A stretch of 64,000 nucleotides of DNA, taken from NCBI GenBank assembly GCA_001887945.1, contig LDOQ01000069.1, positions 1 to 64,000 of the forward strand. Reading direction: 5' to 3'. Shown here one piece after another: positions 10,717 to 21,221 of the stretch (its first letter is position 1; every line of letters starts with the position of its first letter). The position numbers and the translations under genes are program-made. The notes under the pieces were generated by a model, which was not told where the DNA came from, did no database searches, and worked only from the letters and a program-made list of their open reading frames with translations. This DNA comes from Spraguea lophii (lineage: Eukaryota; Microsporidia; Spragueidae).

Positions 10717-11010
10717 ATGACACCATCATTTAATTTATTAAAAAATAAATTTGATATCTTTGAAGATTCTCATTTAGAATATTTTTTTAATAAATCAAAC
10801 GAAGAAGAAAAAATAGAGTTTATAAAAGCTTTAGAAGAATATAATAAAGAAATGAAATTACAAATAGATAAAATTGAAAAAGATTATACTAAGAAAAAAC
10901 ATATAGGTCAATTGTATTTAGAATCTCTATGGGATAAGGTAGATGAAGAACATAAAAAGGAATTAGCAGAATATTTTAAAACTTTGGAAAAAAGATTGGA
11001 GGAATTGTAA
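10717..11010 (+). CDS. Small helical hypothetical protein
   Basis: The 97-residue product is strongly helical and charged, with heptad-like spacing from about residue 35 to the end, so a coiled coil is likely. There is no membrane segment, and no family is recognised. The gene is judged real because a CCC box (in AAACCCTTAATATCT) lies about a dozen bases before the ATG and the frame has coding-like composition. It is divergent from the Cys-rich gene at 8723-10273. Confidence 0.7.
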   Translation: MTPSFNLLKNKFDIFEDSHLEYFFNKSNEEEKIEFIKALEEYNKEMKLQIDKIEKDYTKKKHIGQLYLESLWDKVDEEHKKELAEYFKTLEKRLEEL

Positions 11011-12564
11011 AATAAAAAATATATATTTATTATAAATCTGGGATGGTGTGGTAATTAAATTTAATAATAATATAGCAAAAGATTAAGTATAAGAGAGGAA
11101 ATAATTGCATATATTTAATATGTTGTGATTAAGAAAATAATAGAATTTTGTAACTTTAAGAGAAGAAATGAAATCCTGATGATTCAAGAATAAAAATAAT
11201 AAAAAATATTTATAATTATTTAAAGAAAATGTTTATCAGTAATCAATCGTCCATATTCAACATTATACATTATTTTATTTAAAGATTTATAATAATATTT
11301 TATAGATACAACATATAATAAAACTTTTTTATAATAATTATGATTTTAAAAATTATGAATTTTCTTTTATAATTTTAATGTAGGAATATTTTCTATAATA
11401 ACTTTTTAATAATTGTTTTCGGTGAAGACTGGAAAAAAAAGAAAAACAAATCAGAAAAAGAGATCGTCATATTTTTTTTTCATAAGAGAAAGAAGTGATA
11501 GATTATCAAAAAATACAAGAATTTCATAAACTGTTTTAAAATAATAAAAGATCAATCGACTTTATTATAAAAAACAAGAGTACATTAAGCTTGGGGTTTG
11601 GTTATTATCGACGATCACCTGATTAAACGGTCCGTGCAAATTATTGAAAATGTAAAAAACATGAGAGGAGATAATAAAATAAATAAAGGATTTTTTAATA
11701 AAAGATATTTAAAAAATGAAGAAATTAGTGAAAATGATAAAGTTTTAGACAACCTTATAAATAAAAAGTATATTTAAATATGACGAAAAAGGAGCGTAAT
11801 ATGTAATTAATAATGGATATGAAAAAAAAGATGGATTGACTTCGGATTATTTGTTGTATGGATAAAATATAAGGTTTTGTAAGCAGAGAAACTCCATTAA
11901 ACTTTTGAGATTGAATGAGTTGAGGGATTTCATTGTTAAGAATTGTTGCAAATGAAAAATTACAATTTTTTTTATTAAAAAATAATTTTGTTAAATAAAC
12001 GATTTGAATTGATTTTTTCAATTATTATAATTATTTATATCTTATTAAGTATGTGACTTGAGTTAGTCATGGGAATTATGACTTATATTATACCTCAACT
12101 AATAATAAAATGTATTATAACATCAAAGTACTGTGCTTTTTAAACTGTCAACTTAGAATAATATTTTGAGAATAAATATATTAAGAATAAAAATAAAAAC
12201 TAATACAAGTTAGTGTCTAGTAATAATTCAACATGTAAGTTAAAACTATATTATATGATATTCATTATTGGATAAAAATAATGTTTTATTAATGTAGTTA
12301 TAATACTTGTATTGATTAATGACTCGGTCATATTATAAAGCTTAGGTTAAAATCATATTAAGCTTTGAAAGATAGGACGATGGGTATTCATCAAACTAAA
12401 TATTATTCTATCATAATAGAAGATGCGAATGTATTTGATAAAAATATTTTTTATAAATTCAATAAATGTTTTAAAAAAAAATCTATTTTATACAATGTTT
12501 TATAAAAATCATCTAAAAGAAAGTTGTTAAATAAAATTGTTTTTTTTAAAAAAATTTTTATTTT
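11011..12564. other. Long gap with decayed coding-like traces
   Basis: No intact gene. A 38-codon plus-strand frame at 11661-11777 has gene-like composition, and similar coding-looking phrases continue to about 11960 but are broken by stops and frame changes. This suggests a decayed gene or mobile element. The antisense 88-codon frame at 11755-12021 looks like its shadow. The remainder is A/T-rich spacer. Confidence 0.5.
11661..11960 (+). pseudogene. Possible decayed coding sequence, unidentified
   Basis: The stretch opens with an ATG and 38 sense codons (MRGDNKINKGFF...), stops at 11777, and then continues in other frames with phrases such as LRLNELRDFIVKNCC near 11910-11950. No family could be named and no inverted or direct terminal repeats were seen. 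It may be chance coding-like sequence. Confidence 0.3.
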
Positions 12565-13713
12565 TTATAAATCCAATTCTTGTTTAAACTTTTTTATATC
12601 CTCATCTGTCACCTTTGCTCTATTCATTTGATATTCTTCTACAAATCCAGCTATTACATCTATACACTTACTCTTCATTTCTCCTGATGTAATAATTCCT
12701 TTAATATAATTGGTTCTAATTTCTTCTAATTCTTTATCATCTTCTAAAAAATATCTAAGATATTGGAATGATACATCTATATCTGGATTTCCACCATATT
12801 TTCTATGTTCTTCTAAAGTATCTCTTCCACCCGAAAAAGCTTCTTTATTAATTTTATTTTTTATTTTTTTTCTTGTATCAGATAAATAAATTGTTGTTTT
12901 TTCATCGGATGCAGACATCTTACTTTCTGATTGTAATGCAGGAAGGAATGTAGAATATATGGATGCTGGTTTCTTTTCTTTTAAAATTTTAGCATAATCT
13001 CTTCCAAGTCTAAAATATGGATCTTGATCTATTGCGGCTGGTATTAAACACATTTTATATTTTGAAAGAAAGGGGAAGCTACTGGAAAATGCAGGAGCAA
13101 TTTGTTTCACGGGATATTCTATTTGTCCGAGATTTGAATTTTCATCAAATCCAAATACTTTAAAACCTTGATGAAGTTTTATGGCTTTTGCTAGTTTTAA
13201 ACTATTTTTTACAAATTTATGTGCATATTCTACATTGCTAAAAATAAATGTTTTCTTTGGATCAAATCCAAATGCAATAATATCTTTTATATTTTCTTCC
13301 CCGTATTTTATGCTCTCTTCAAGTGTTATATTTTTAAATAAAAATTTTTCATCATCTGTTATTTGTATTACTAAAGGTACATCAAATGCTTCCTGTAAAT
13401 ATTTACAGAACAGAAATGGTATGGCATGGCCTATATGCATACTATTACTACTCGGACCTCTTCCGGTGTATAAATAAAACTTTTTACCTTCTTTGTAATA
13501 TTTTAGTAAAACATCTAAATCTCTGTGTGAGAAAACAAAACCTCTTCTTATTAATCTATGTACTTTTGTACCTGTTAAAGTTTCTATTTCAGATATAATA
13601 TTGTCATCTATCTTTTTACAACCAAATTGTTGTATGAGTTTGTCATAATTTACTTTTGAAGAAACTTCCCATGGTGTAACGGCTTGTTGGTCTTCTTTAT
13701 TTGTGATAGACAT
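12565..13713 (-). CDS. Tryptophanyl-tRNA synthetase, cytoplasmic
   Basis: A class I aminoacyl-tRNA synthetase of 382 residues that charges tRNA-Trp. HIGH is perfect at 93-96 after the GRGPSSNSM lead-in typical of eukaryotic TrpRS, and KMSAS is at 265-269. The eukaryotic/archaeal-type block around AAIDQDPYFRLGRDYA (about 226-241) distinguishes it from the bacterial enzyme and from TyrRS. It lacks the N-terminal WHEP extension of animal enzymes. The start is supported by a CCC box (ATCCCAT) immediately upstream of the ATG at 13713. Confidence 0.95.
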   Translation of the reverse strand: MSITNKEDQQAVTPWEVSSKVNYDKLIQQFGCKKIDDNIISEIETLTGTKVHRLIRRGFVFSHRDLDVLLKYYKEGKKFYLYTGRGPSSNSMHIGHAIPFLFCKYLQEAFDVPLVIQITDDEKFLFKNITLEESIKYGEENIKDIIAFGFDPKKTFIFSNVEYAHKFVKNSLKLAKAIKLHQGFKVFGFDENSNLGQIEYPVKQIAPAFSSSFPFLSKYKMCLIPAAIDQDPYFRLGRDYAKILKEKKPASIYSTFLPALQSESKMSASDEKTTIYLSDTRKKIKNKINKEAFSGGRDTLEEHRKYGGNPDIDVSFQYLRYFLEDDKELEEIRTNYIKGIITSGEMKSKCIDVIAGFVEEYQMNRAKVTDEDIKKFKQELDL

Positions 13714-14122
13714 ATGGGATAAAATTATTTTTGAAAAATAAAATAAAATAATTATGGAGAAACCAAAAACTGCTTAGCCGATGTAATTACATTATTTGTA
13801 TTAATTAGTAATCATACATTATATACTATAGAATAAAATACGTAGTATTTGTGAAGAGTGCAAATTTCCAATTCTTTGAAACATAAAATAAAATGACGTT
13901 AATGTATATATGTAGCGAAACCAATTAGTAAAAGAAAATTGCGTGCTTTAAGGAGTTAATAGTCTTGACTAGGAATAAGGGCTTGGTAAATAATTAAGAT
14001 TGTATTACAAACAAATTAAAAGTTATTCTTAAAAAATGTATTTCTTTTTGAAAACAAGATGATTTTATTTGATATTTTGTTTAAAATTAGTTGATAACAG
14101 TAAAATATTTTTAACACAATTT
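13714..14122. other. AT-rich gap with a short dispersed-repeat piece
   Basis: No gene. About 13895-13940 carries the phrase TATATATGTAGCGAAACC, shared with the repeats at 46600 and 49085. Confidence 0.55.
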
Positions 14123-16459
14123 TTAATATTTGAATATTTTGTTTTCTTTATGAATTTTTTCCTCCAAATATTCATCGATTTTTCTTTCTGTTAACCGTTC
14201 TGTTATATCTCCATCCAATTTATCTCCAAACTCTTTAATGAATTTTAGTAGTACACCATTAGTCCACCCGAACCCTAATTGTATTACATATTCTCCACCA
14301 CCACCTTCTTTTCCTTCTTCTTTACAAGAATATTTTTCAAAAAATGAATGTTTGAGTTTAAAAGCTTGTTGGGCATTTTTAAAAAATCTACTTGCAACAT
14401 GAAGTGCTAGATTTTTTTCATTTAAACCTTTTAAAAGATAAGTAACAAGCATTTCTTGATGAGGTGCCCAACAATTTGGATAATCCCATTGATGTATACT
14501 TTGATTGAATTTTCCACTAGCTGGAACTCCACCTACATAACCAAATAATTCTTTTTGATAGAGTTTTAAAATTTTATAAGGACTAACACCTTCTTTATTT
14601 ATACCATAGAATAATGGTGTTATATTGGAAAAGTAAAATCTTTTTTCAACAAAATTTTTTTCTTTTATGTTATAATCATTCCAACATCCTTTATTTTCAT
14701 TCCATAATAAGTCATTTATCATCTTTCTTCTTCTAGTTGCTGCGTTTTTGAAAAGCTCGGATTTATTTTTGTAGCCATTTCCCTTTTCGTTATAAAAATG
14801 CGATAATGTAATTTCGTTGTCATACATCAACGAGTTTAAATCTACAGGAATTTGATATAATATTTGTATGGATCCTAAATCATTATCATCATGAAGCCAA
14901 CGAGTAGAAAAATCCCATCCACTTTCACAGGCCGATTTTATATTACTGAATAATTTTCTTTCACCAAGAATAGAATCATCATCGTCAAAAAACTTTTTAA
15001 AATTAAAACTTTCACCATCCTTCTTCAAATGTTTGTTACAAAATAACATGAAATCATGATGATACGATTCCGGCCTTAAAAAATTTGTCATAACTCTATA
15101 AAACGTTGCTTTATACTTTTTACCGTTTTTTCTAACCTCAAATGTTCTATTTTTATCCCAAAACTCATATTCTATTTCGGCTGCTTTTAATCCTTCGCCT
15201 AATACAATTTCACCGAAAAGTTCTCTATCGTGATCATAAGCTTTTTTAAGCATGCTAATAAAATATGGAGGTTGTGATCTATTATAAAAATATTTTCTTG
15301 TTCCGTTTGGAATATATTTCAACGCATTTAAAATATCAATAAAATTTTTTAATACGTTCATAGCCATATCATAACATTTGGAGACCAGCAATCCTTCCAA
15401 TACCCAATATGTATCCCAATAATAATATTCTCTAAAAATACCACCCGGCACAATAAATGGGTTTTTTATGTTTATAAGCGTAAAATAATTATTTCTTTGA
15501 TAATTACATCTTTTATATAAATCTTTCCATCTGTGTAATAATCCACTAATCATATTTTTAATTTCTCTATTTTGAATATCACCCCCTAAAATTTCATCTT
15601 CTTTATTATTTTCTAAATCATACACAATATCGATTGCAGCATTTTTCAAGTAAAAACTTGGAAGATGAAAATTCTGCTCAATAAATTCATCCACCAATTT
15701 TTTTATTTCATCCCCTATAATTCCATCTTTACTATAATTTGGTATTAAACAATCGAGAAAATCGATCATCTGTCTCATAGTTGAACTATTATCCTTTAAT
15801 TTTATACTGTCTGTTAAAACATTTTTCGATATCGCATTTTTCAAACTTTTATTTATTATAATTTTTATTTGTTCTTTCAATTGTTGGAATTTTTGTTGAA
15901 ATTCCTTTTCATTATCCTTTGGCACCAATTGTGCTATAAAAATATTATTAAATTTCTTTGTTCTAAAATTTTCCAATACCATTATAACTTCTACACTAAA
16001 ATAATTATCAAATTGCGTTACACAATCAACAATTTTTTGATCACTAAAAGATATATTTTCTTTAAAATATATGTTCATATTAGAAGAAACATTATCATCA
16101 GAAGATGTAAATATTTCACTGTTATATTTCTCATATTCTTTTTTATTGATATTTTCTTTAATATCATCTTCAACATAATTAGTATCTGTTTTACTATTTA
16201 AAGAAATATTCATTGGCACATTATTCAATTTATGTATTTCATTCGTATTATTCATAGCCCAAACTAAATTTATATTTTTTAATACACTCATTTGAGAAAT
16301 TGAATTATAATAAAATATAATTTTTACGAAATATAATATTCTGAATAAAAAGTTAATATTCTTTACATACAGTGATTCCAATTTATTCGGATGTTGGCAT
16401 TTACATCCAATTTCATTCTTATTATGAAAATATAAATTTTTATTTTTATTGATTTTCAT
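14123..16459 (-). CDS. Trehalase (glycoside hydrolase family 37)
   Basis: Hydrolyses trehalose to two glucose molecules, a sugar store tied to microsporidian spore germination. The 778-residue protein carries the family signatures PGGIFREYYYWDTYW (compare PGGRFxExYxWDxY), QWDYPNCWAPHQE and the glycine-rich GGGGEY near the C-terminus. A hydrophobic segment at about residues 34-52 (FLFRILYFVKIIFYY) looks like a signal anchor, so the enzyme is probably secreted or membrane-tethered. The first ATG gives a long basic leader and has no CCC box. Internal ATGs follow the hydrophobic segment, one of them preceded by GGGCT at about 16254-16258. The N-terminal ~180 residues are Asn/Lys-rich and poorly conserved-looking. 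Confidence 0.93.
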   Translation of the reverse strand: MKINKNKNLYFHNKNEIGCKCQHPNKLESLYVKNINFLFRILYFVKIIFYYNSISQMSVLKNINLVWAMNNTNEIHKLNNVPMNISLNSKTDTNYVEDDIKENINKKEYEKYNSEIFTSSDDNVSSNMNIYFKENISFSDQKIVDCVTQFDNYFSVEVIMVLENFRTKKFNNIFIAQLVPKDNEKEFQQKFQQLKEQIKIIINKSLKNAISKNVLTDSIKLKDNSSTMRQMIDFLDCLIPNYSKDGIIGDEIKKLVDEFIEQNFHLPSFYLKNAAIDIVYDLENNKEDEILGGDIQNREIKNMISGLLHRWKDLYKRCNYQRNNYFTLINIKNPFIVPGGIFREYYYWDTYWVLEGLLVSKCYDMAMNVLKNFIDILNALKYIPNGTRKYFYNRSQPPYFISMLKKAYDHDRELFGEIVLGEGLKAAEIEYEFWDKNRTFEVRKNGKKYKATFYRVMTNFLRPESYHHDFMLFCNKHLKKDGESFNFKKFFDDDDSILGERKLFSNIKSACESGWDFSTRWLHDDNDLGSIQILYQIPVDLNSLMYDNEITLSHFYNEKGNGYKNKSELFKNAATRRRKMINDLLWNENKGCWNDYNIKEKNFVEKRFYFSNITPLFYGINKEGVSPYKILKLYQKELFGYVGGVPASGKFNQSIHQWDYPNCWAPHQEMLVTYLLKGLNEKNLALHVASRFFKNAQQAFKLKHSFFEKYSCKEEGKEGGGGEYVIQLGFGWTNGVLLKFIKEFGDKLDGDITERLTERKIDEYLEEKIHKENKIFKY

Positions 16460-17085
16460 ATATTAAAATAATTATCTTATATTTATAGTTAAATATTTAC
16501 TAATATAGGATTTTGATAATAAATCACTCCTTTACTGAAATAATTAATCAAATAAATATATTTTCGATTTAAAAATAAATACTGTTTTTAAGGAGATTTT
16601 TTGACTAATTTAGAATTGTTAAATTCTTAAATTTATTTCATTTGGGAGAATTAGAAACAACATTATACTTTTGATAAAATTTAGAATAAAAAGATGACGT
16701 TAGTAATTTATTACATTGATTTTAATAAATCAAAAAATATAATCTTATTGTTCCAATCCAATATGATTCATAAATATTATGTTTTTACAACAATATTTCA
16801 TCTGAAAAATATATAATTTTTTATTATAATAATATTTTGATTGTAATTAAGAATTATGACAAACTGTGATTCATATGATATGAAATTTTTGTTATTTAAA
16901 ATATAAATAATTTGTAATAATTGATTTTATTAAATATAAGCATTAATCTTATTTTATATTATAATCTAGGAATTAAAATTTCACGTATCATATGCGTCAT
17001 TACCTAATGAGATCCTATTCTCTTTTTAAATCTAAATAATTTTTTATGAAAATCCAAATAAGAATTTATTCAAAAACACCCACAA
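16460..17085. other. AT-rich divergent intergenic region
   Basis: It separates the divergent trehalase and DNA ligase genes. The ligase CCC box lies in ACACCCACAA directly before 17086. Nothing else recognisable. Confidence 0.6.
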
Positions 17086-19299
17086 ATGACATCATTTTTA
17101 GAATTTTCTAAAACATTAGAAAAAATATCACAAACAACCAAACGTTTAGAAATAATAGATATTTTATGCGATTATTTTTCTGATATCCTTAGTAATTACA
17201 ATACAATAAACAATACAACAGAAAATAAAAATAATGTAGATAATGAATCAGAAATAAAAGAAATGTTAACATCTACTCTTTATTTATTAACATGTACAAT
17301 ATATCCATCATATTACAATAAAGAATTGGGTATAGGAGAAACTATTATAATTAAATTAATTGCTGATTATAGTTGTTCTAAAGAAAAAGTAATAAAAGAA
17401 AAATATAAGAAAATAGGAGATCTTGGTGATTTAATATCTAATACTACTTCAAAAGCAAGAATTGGACAATTAAATATAAATACTGCTAATAAAACAAATA
17501 AAAAAGAAAAAAATTGTTTATCTGTAGTATCTGTGTTGAAGGTATTAAGAGAAGTTTCTTATACAACGGGTAAAAATAGTGTTGATACTAAAAAGAAATT
17601 ACTTTTAAATTTAATGATGAAAATAGACGAAGAAAAAAATATTCAATTGAAATATTTAATAAGAATATTTGAGTGTAAATTGAAAATAGGGTTGGCGCTT
17701 AAAACAGTATTAATAGCATTGGGTAAAAGTTTCTATTATTATTATAATAGAAATAATGATGAAAATAACAAAGAGGAAATAAATGTAAATGAAATTATAA
17801 AAACAGCGTATAATCGTTTACCAAATTTTGATCTATTGGTAGATAATCTACTTAAATATAAAATCGAAGATCTTTTAGAGCATACAAGTATTACAGTAGG
17901 AATACCATTGAAACCAATGTTGGCGCAACCTTCAAAGGATTTAAATATGGCATTGAGTAAAGTTGAGAAAGGAGAATATAATGATAATAGTGATGATGAA
18001 AATGAATATATTGAAGAAAAAAAGAAGATAGAAACATCTAATGATGATTTTCCAGAGAAAGAAAAAATAGAAAACAAGGAAAAAGTTGATATCAACAATT
18101 TACAACAATCTGATTTACCTAGCTACAGAGCAGAATTCAAATATGATGGAGAACGTCTTCAAATCCATAGAAATCATGATAATGTTTATATTTACAGTAG
18201 AAACAGTGAAAATCTTATAGAAAGATACAATGAGCTTATAAAGGTTGTAAAAATGATGGAATGTAAAGAATTTATAATAGATACTGAAGTTGTTGCTTAT
18301 AACAAAGAAAAGAAAAGTATAGAACAATTTCAAACATTGGTAACAAGAAAAAGAAAATTAGATGAAAAAGAAACTAAAAAATGTCAATTGGATTCGTTTT
18401 TTAAAAAAGAAGAAAAAGGGAATGAAATAATTTCGGTTGAAAATAAAATACAAGATAACAAAAATAATTCTTCTAATATCTGTGTATTTGTATTTGATAT
18501 TTTATTTTGTAATGGTAAATCTACAATAGAATTACCATATGAAGAAAGAAGAAAGATATTAAATAAAAATATAACACCAATAAAAAATGAAATTGAGTTT
18601 GCAATAGGTTATGATTTGGATATAAATCTTAATGTAATAAAAAATAATAATTTTACCAACGATGGTATAGAATTGAATACGATAGATGATTTATTTTTAT
18701 TTGCAATACAATCCAATTGTGAAGGATTAATATTAAAAAAATACGGACCATCATCACCATATCTACCTTCAAAACGTACATTCAATTGGATAAAAGTAAA
18801 AGAAGATTATCTTCAATCTGTGGGTGATAGTCTTGATTTAATAGTCATGGGCGCATATTACGGAAAAGGAAAAAGAAAGAATTTCTACGGCACTTTTTTA
18901 TTAGGCGCATACAACGAACGGAATAACAGAATAGAAGCCCTAACAAAAATAGGAACAGGATTTTCTGATGCTGATTTAGAAAGATATTTTAAAGAATTAA
19001 AAAGAGTGGATGTTATGCCTAAGGAATATTGTGGTAATGATATTATACCTGATGTATGGATAGATCCTATTAACATATGGGAAGTAAAATCTGCATCCCT
19101 TTCTACCTCAAATACATATTTATGTGCAAAAGATTTATTTTATAATTCTTATGGAATGAGTAAAGGTATTTCTTTAAGATTTCCTAGATATATAAAAGAT
19201 AGAAAAGATAAAAATATAGAAGATAGTACAACAACTGATACAATATTTATGTTATATCAACAAAAGAATAATGAGGAAAGTATAGAGGAAGAATTTTAA
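17086..19299 (+). CDS. ATP-dependent DNA ligase (DNA ligase I)
   Basis: Seals nicks in nuclear DNA during lagging-strand synthesis and repair. The protein has 737 residues: an N-terminal helical DNA-binding domain (about 1-270), the adenylation domain with nucleophile K352 in FKYDGER, and an OB-fold domain with a GLILKKYG...KVKEDY region and GTFLLGAY near the end. An acidic, Lys/Glu-rich insert at about 298-345 interrupts the link to the adenylation domain, and a shorter insert follows the RKRKLDEKE stretch. The eukaryotic N-terminal PCNA-binding extension is mostly missing. The start is supported by CCC four bases upstream. Ligases III and IV are less likely, as zinc finger and BRCT domains are absent. 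Confidence 0.93.
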   Translation: MTSFLEFSKTLEKISQTTKRLEIIDILCDYFSDILSNYNTINNTTENKNNVDNESEIKEMLTSTLYLLTCTIYPSYYNKELGIGETIIIKLIADYSCSKEKVIKEKYKKIGDLGDLISNTTSKARIGQLNINTANKTNKKEKNCLSVVSVLKVLREVSYTTGKNSVDTKKKLLLNLMMKIDEEKNIQLKYLIRIFECKLKIGLALKTVLIALGKSFYYYYNRNNDENNKEEINVNEIIKTAYNRLPNFDLLVDNLLKYKIEDLLEHTSITVGIPLKPMLAQPSKDLNMALSKVEKGEYNDNSDDENEYIEEKKKIETSNDDFPEKEKIENKEKVDINNLQQSDLPSYRAEFKYDGERLQIHRNHDNVYIYSRNSENLIERYNELIKVVKMMECKEFIIDTEVVAYNKEKKSIEQFQTLVTRKRKLDEKETKKCQLDSFFKKEEKGNEIISVENKIQDNKNNSSNICVFVFDILFCNGKSTIELPYEERRKILNKNITPIKNEIEFAIGYDLDINLNVIKNNNFTNDGIELNTIDDLFLFAIQSNCEGLILKKYGPSSPYLPSKRTFNWIKVKEDYLQSVGDSLDLIVMGAYYGKGKRKNFYGTFLLGAYNERNNRIEALTKIGTGFSDADLERYFKELKRVDVMPKEYCGNDIIPDVWIDPINIWEVKSASLSTSNTYLCAKDLFYNSYGMSKGISLRFPRYIKDRKDKNIEDSTTTDTIFMLYQQKNNEESIEEEF

Positions 19300-19541
19300 T
19301 TGAATATTTTATTAAAAACAATTTATTTTTATTTAGTTTTTATGAGAAGAAGAGAAGGAAATGAAAATCCTTAAGGTTAAAGAGAGAAAATACTGAGAAA
19401 TTATTATTGTAGGAAAGGTTAAATAACCTTTAATAATTAAATATTATTTTGAATCCTTTATTTAATTTTATAATTATTTTTATATTAATAAAATAAACAT
19501 AAAATAAAAAATATACTTTATGCATATAAAACTTACCCTCC

Positions 19542-20246
19542 ATGAATTACGAATATACGGAAAATACACCACACTCCATAAAAGATATCCTTACAGGCTA
19601 CATACCAGGAGATACACCATTATTAGAAGAACTAGGAATAAATTTTAATACAATAAAAAGAGAAATAAATTTATTCTCAAAAATAATATTCTCCAGTAAC
19701 AGTACTAAGAAGGATTTCTTTTATACAGAAAATAATACATATGATACAAATGATTATATACTCAGTGATATAGATTTATCAGGTCCTTTACTCTTCATAA
19801 TAATATATTCTATATTATTATATATCAATAACAGTAGAAATATGAATTATATTTATTTTATATCAATTTCTTCAATTTCTTTTATTTATTTTATTTTAAA
19901 TGTATTAAGCAATAGATCTATAAATGATCATGATGATAAAAATAATGAAGATAATGATAATAAGAATATTCAATATACAGATAATAGTATAAGCTTATTA
20001 GCTGTTATTTCTGTATTAGGATATTCTTTTCTTCCTGTAATGTTATCTATAACTATAAAATTATTATTAAGCATTATGTTTAGAAATAATTATATTTCTA
20101 TTATTTTATATTTTATAGGAGTATTATACAGTGCTTTAACAGCTACTAAGGTATTTGTTATATCTTTACAATTGCATAGGGTATTTATGTTGGTAATGTA
20201 TCCATTGATATTGGTATATATGTCTTATATTATTATTTCTTTATAA
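19542..20246 (+). CDS. YIP1: YIP1-family Golgi/ER membrane protein (YIPF5-like)
   Basis: The 234-residue protein has a soluble N-terminus with the family hallmark PLLEELGINFNTIKREI at about residues 25-41, followed by about five hydrophobic segments between residue 85 and the end. YIP1-family proteins bind Rab GTPases and act in ER-to-Golgi vesicle formation. An Asp/Asn-rich loop (DDKNNEDNDNKN) between the second and third membrane segments is a lineage-specific insert. The start is well supported by ACCCTCC directly before the ATG. Confidence 0.85.
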   Translation: MNYEYTENTPHSIKDILTGYIPGDTPLLEELGINFNTIKREINLFSKIIFSSNSTKKDFFYTENNTYDTNDYILSDIDLSGPLLFIIIYSILLYINNSRNMNYIYFISISSISFIYFILNVLSNRSINDHDDKNNEDNDNKNIQYTDNSISLLAVISVLGYSFLPVMLSITIKLLLSIMFRNNYISIILYFIGVLYSALTATKVFVISLQLHRVFMLVMYPLILVYMSYIIISL

Positions 20247-21221
20247 TAAAATTATTATAACAAAAAAATATATAAAATATTTATTTTTACTATTTAAGGA
20301 TTATTAGATTATTTTAATATTTATTTTTAGTTGTAAGAAATATTTATTTTATTTTCATATTTATTTTTATCATTTGAATACTGTTATATTCTTTTAATAT
20401 TTATTTCTAGTTATAAGAAATAATTATTTCGTTTTAATATTATTTTAACATTTCTCTTATTTTCCAATAATAGGAATTATTTCCAAAAGATACATTTTAA
20501 AAATTTTCATAAAGATTATAAATGTAGTTTATTAATTTTATCTTACTTTATATTTCAGAGTATTGTAAATATATATACGATGGTTATCTTTTATTTCTAT
20601 AATATTTCTGATTACGGTAGAATAATGCTGAATTGTTATGTATATTCTTAAGTAAATGTAATTAAATATTATATAATCTAACTATTATAACACATCTGTA
20701 ATATTACTTTGTTTCTTTTTACTATTTTGTATTTAAAAGATTTTTATGGCATCCAAATATTTTCCAAATTTGGTTATCATTTCAACATATGTTCTTTTTT
20801 GTATTTTGAAAAAATATTCTTAATACGAATTTGAATTTGTATACATTATAATTTGAATTAAAATGATAATTAAAATTGTTGTATTTATGTTATTATAAAT
20901 ATTATTTATATTATCTATATCAATTCATTTATTTATTTTCAAAAAATCACTTTCATTATATATTGTAATTTATTTTTTTAATTGATATTTTTAATGGAGA
21001 ATATATTTTATGATTCTAGAATATTCTAAAAAATTTTAATGTGTTAATTATATTTTTATAAATATTTAAAAACATATTTTAAAGATAAAAAACCAATAAA
21101 TTCATAAGAAATAATTTATTAAATATTCAAAACATATTTTAAAAACAATCAATAAATCCATAGGAAATATTTTTTGATTGATATAATTTTAATATAAATA
21201 TAAAAAAATATTTATGCCCTA
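20247..21221. other. AT-rich gap with two low-copy tandem repeats
   Basis: No gene. About 20300-20435 contains two to three imperfect copies of an ~85-bp TTAATATTTATTTTTAGTTG-type unit. About 21068-21165 contains two copies of a ~56-bp unit holding AACATATTTTAAA and CAATAAATCCATAG-like phrases. The alpha-actinin CCC box is at about 21215-21217. Confidence 0.55.

Noticed and set aside
11755..12021. 88-codon minus-strand ORF
   Set aside because: Composition is that of antisense A/T-rich DNA opposite the coding-like debris on the plus strand. No start box and no recognisable domain.
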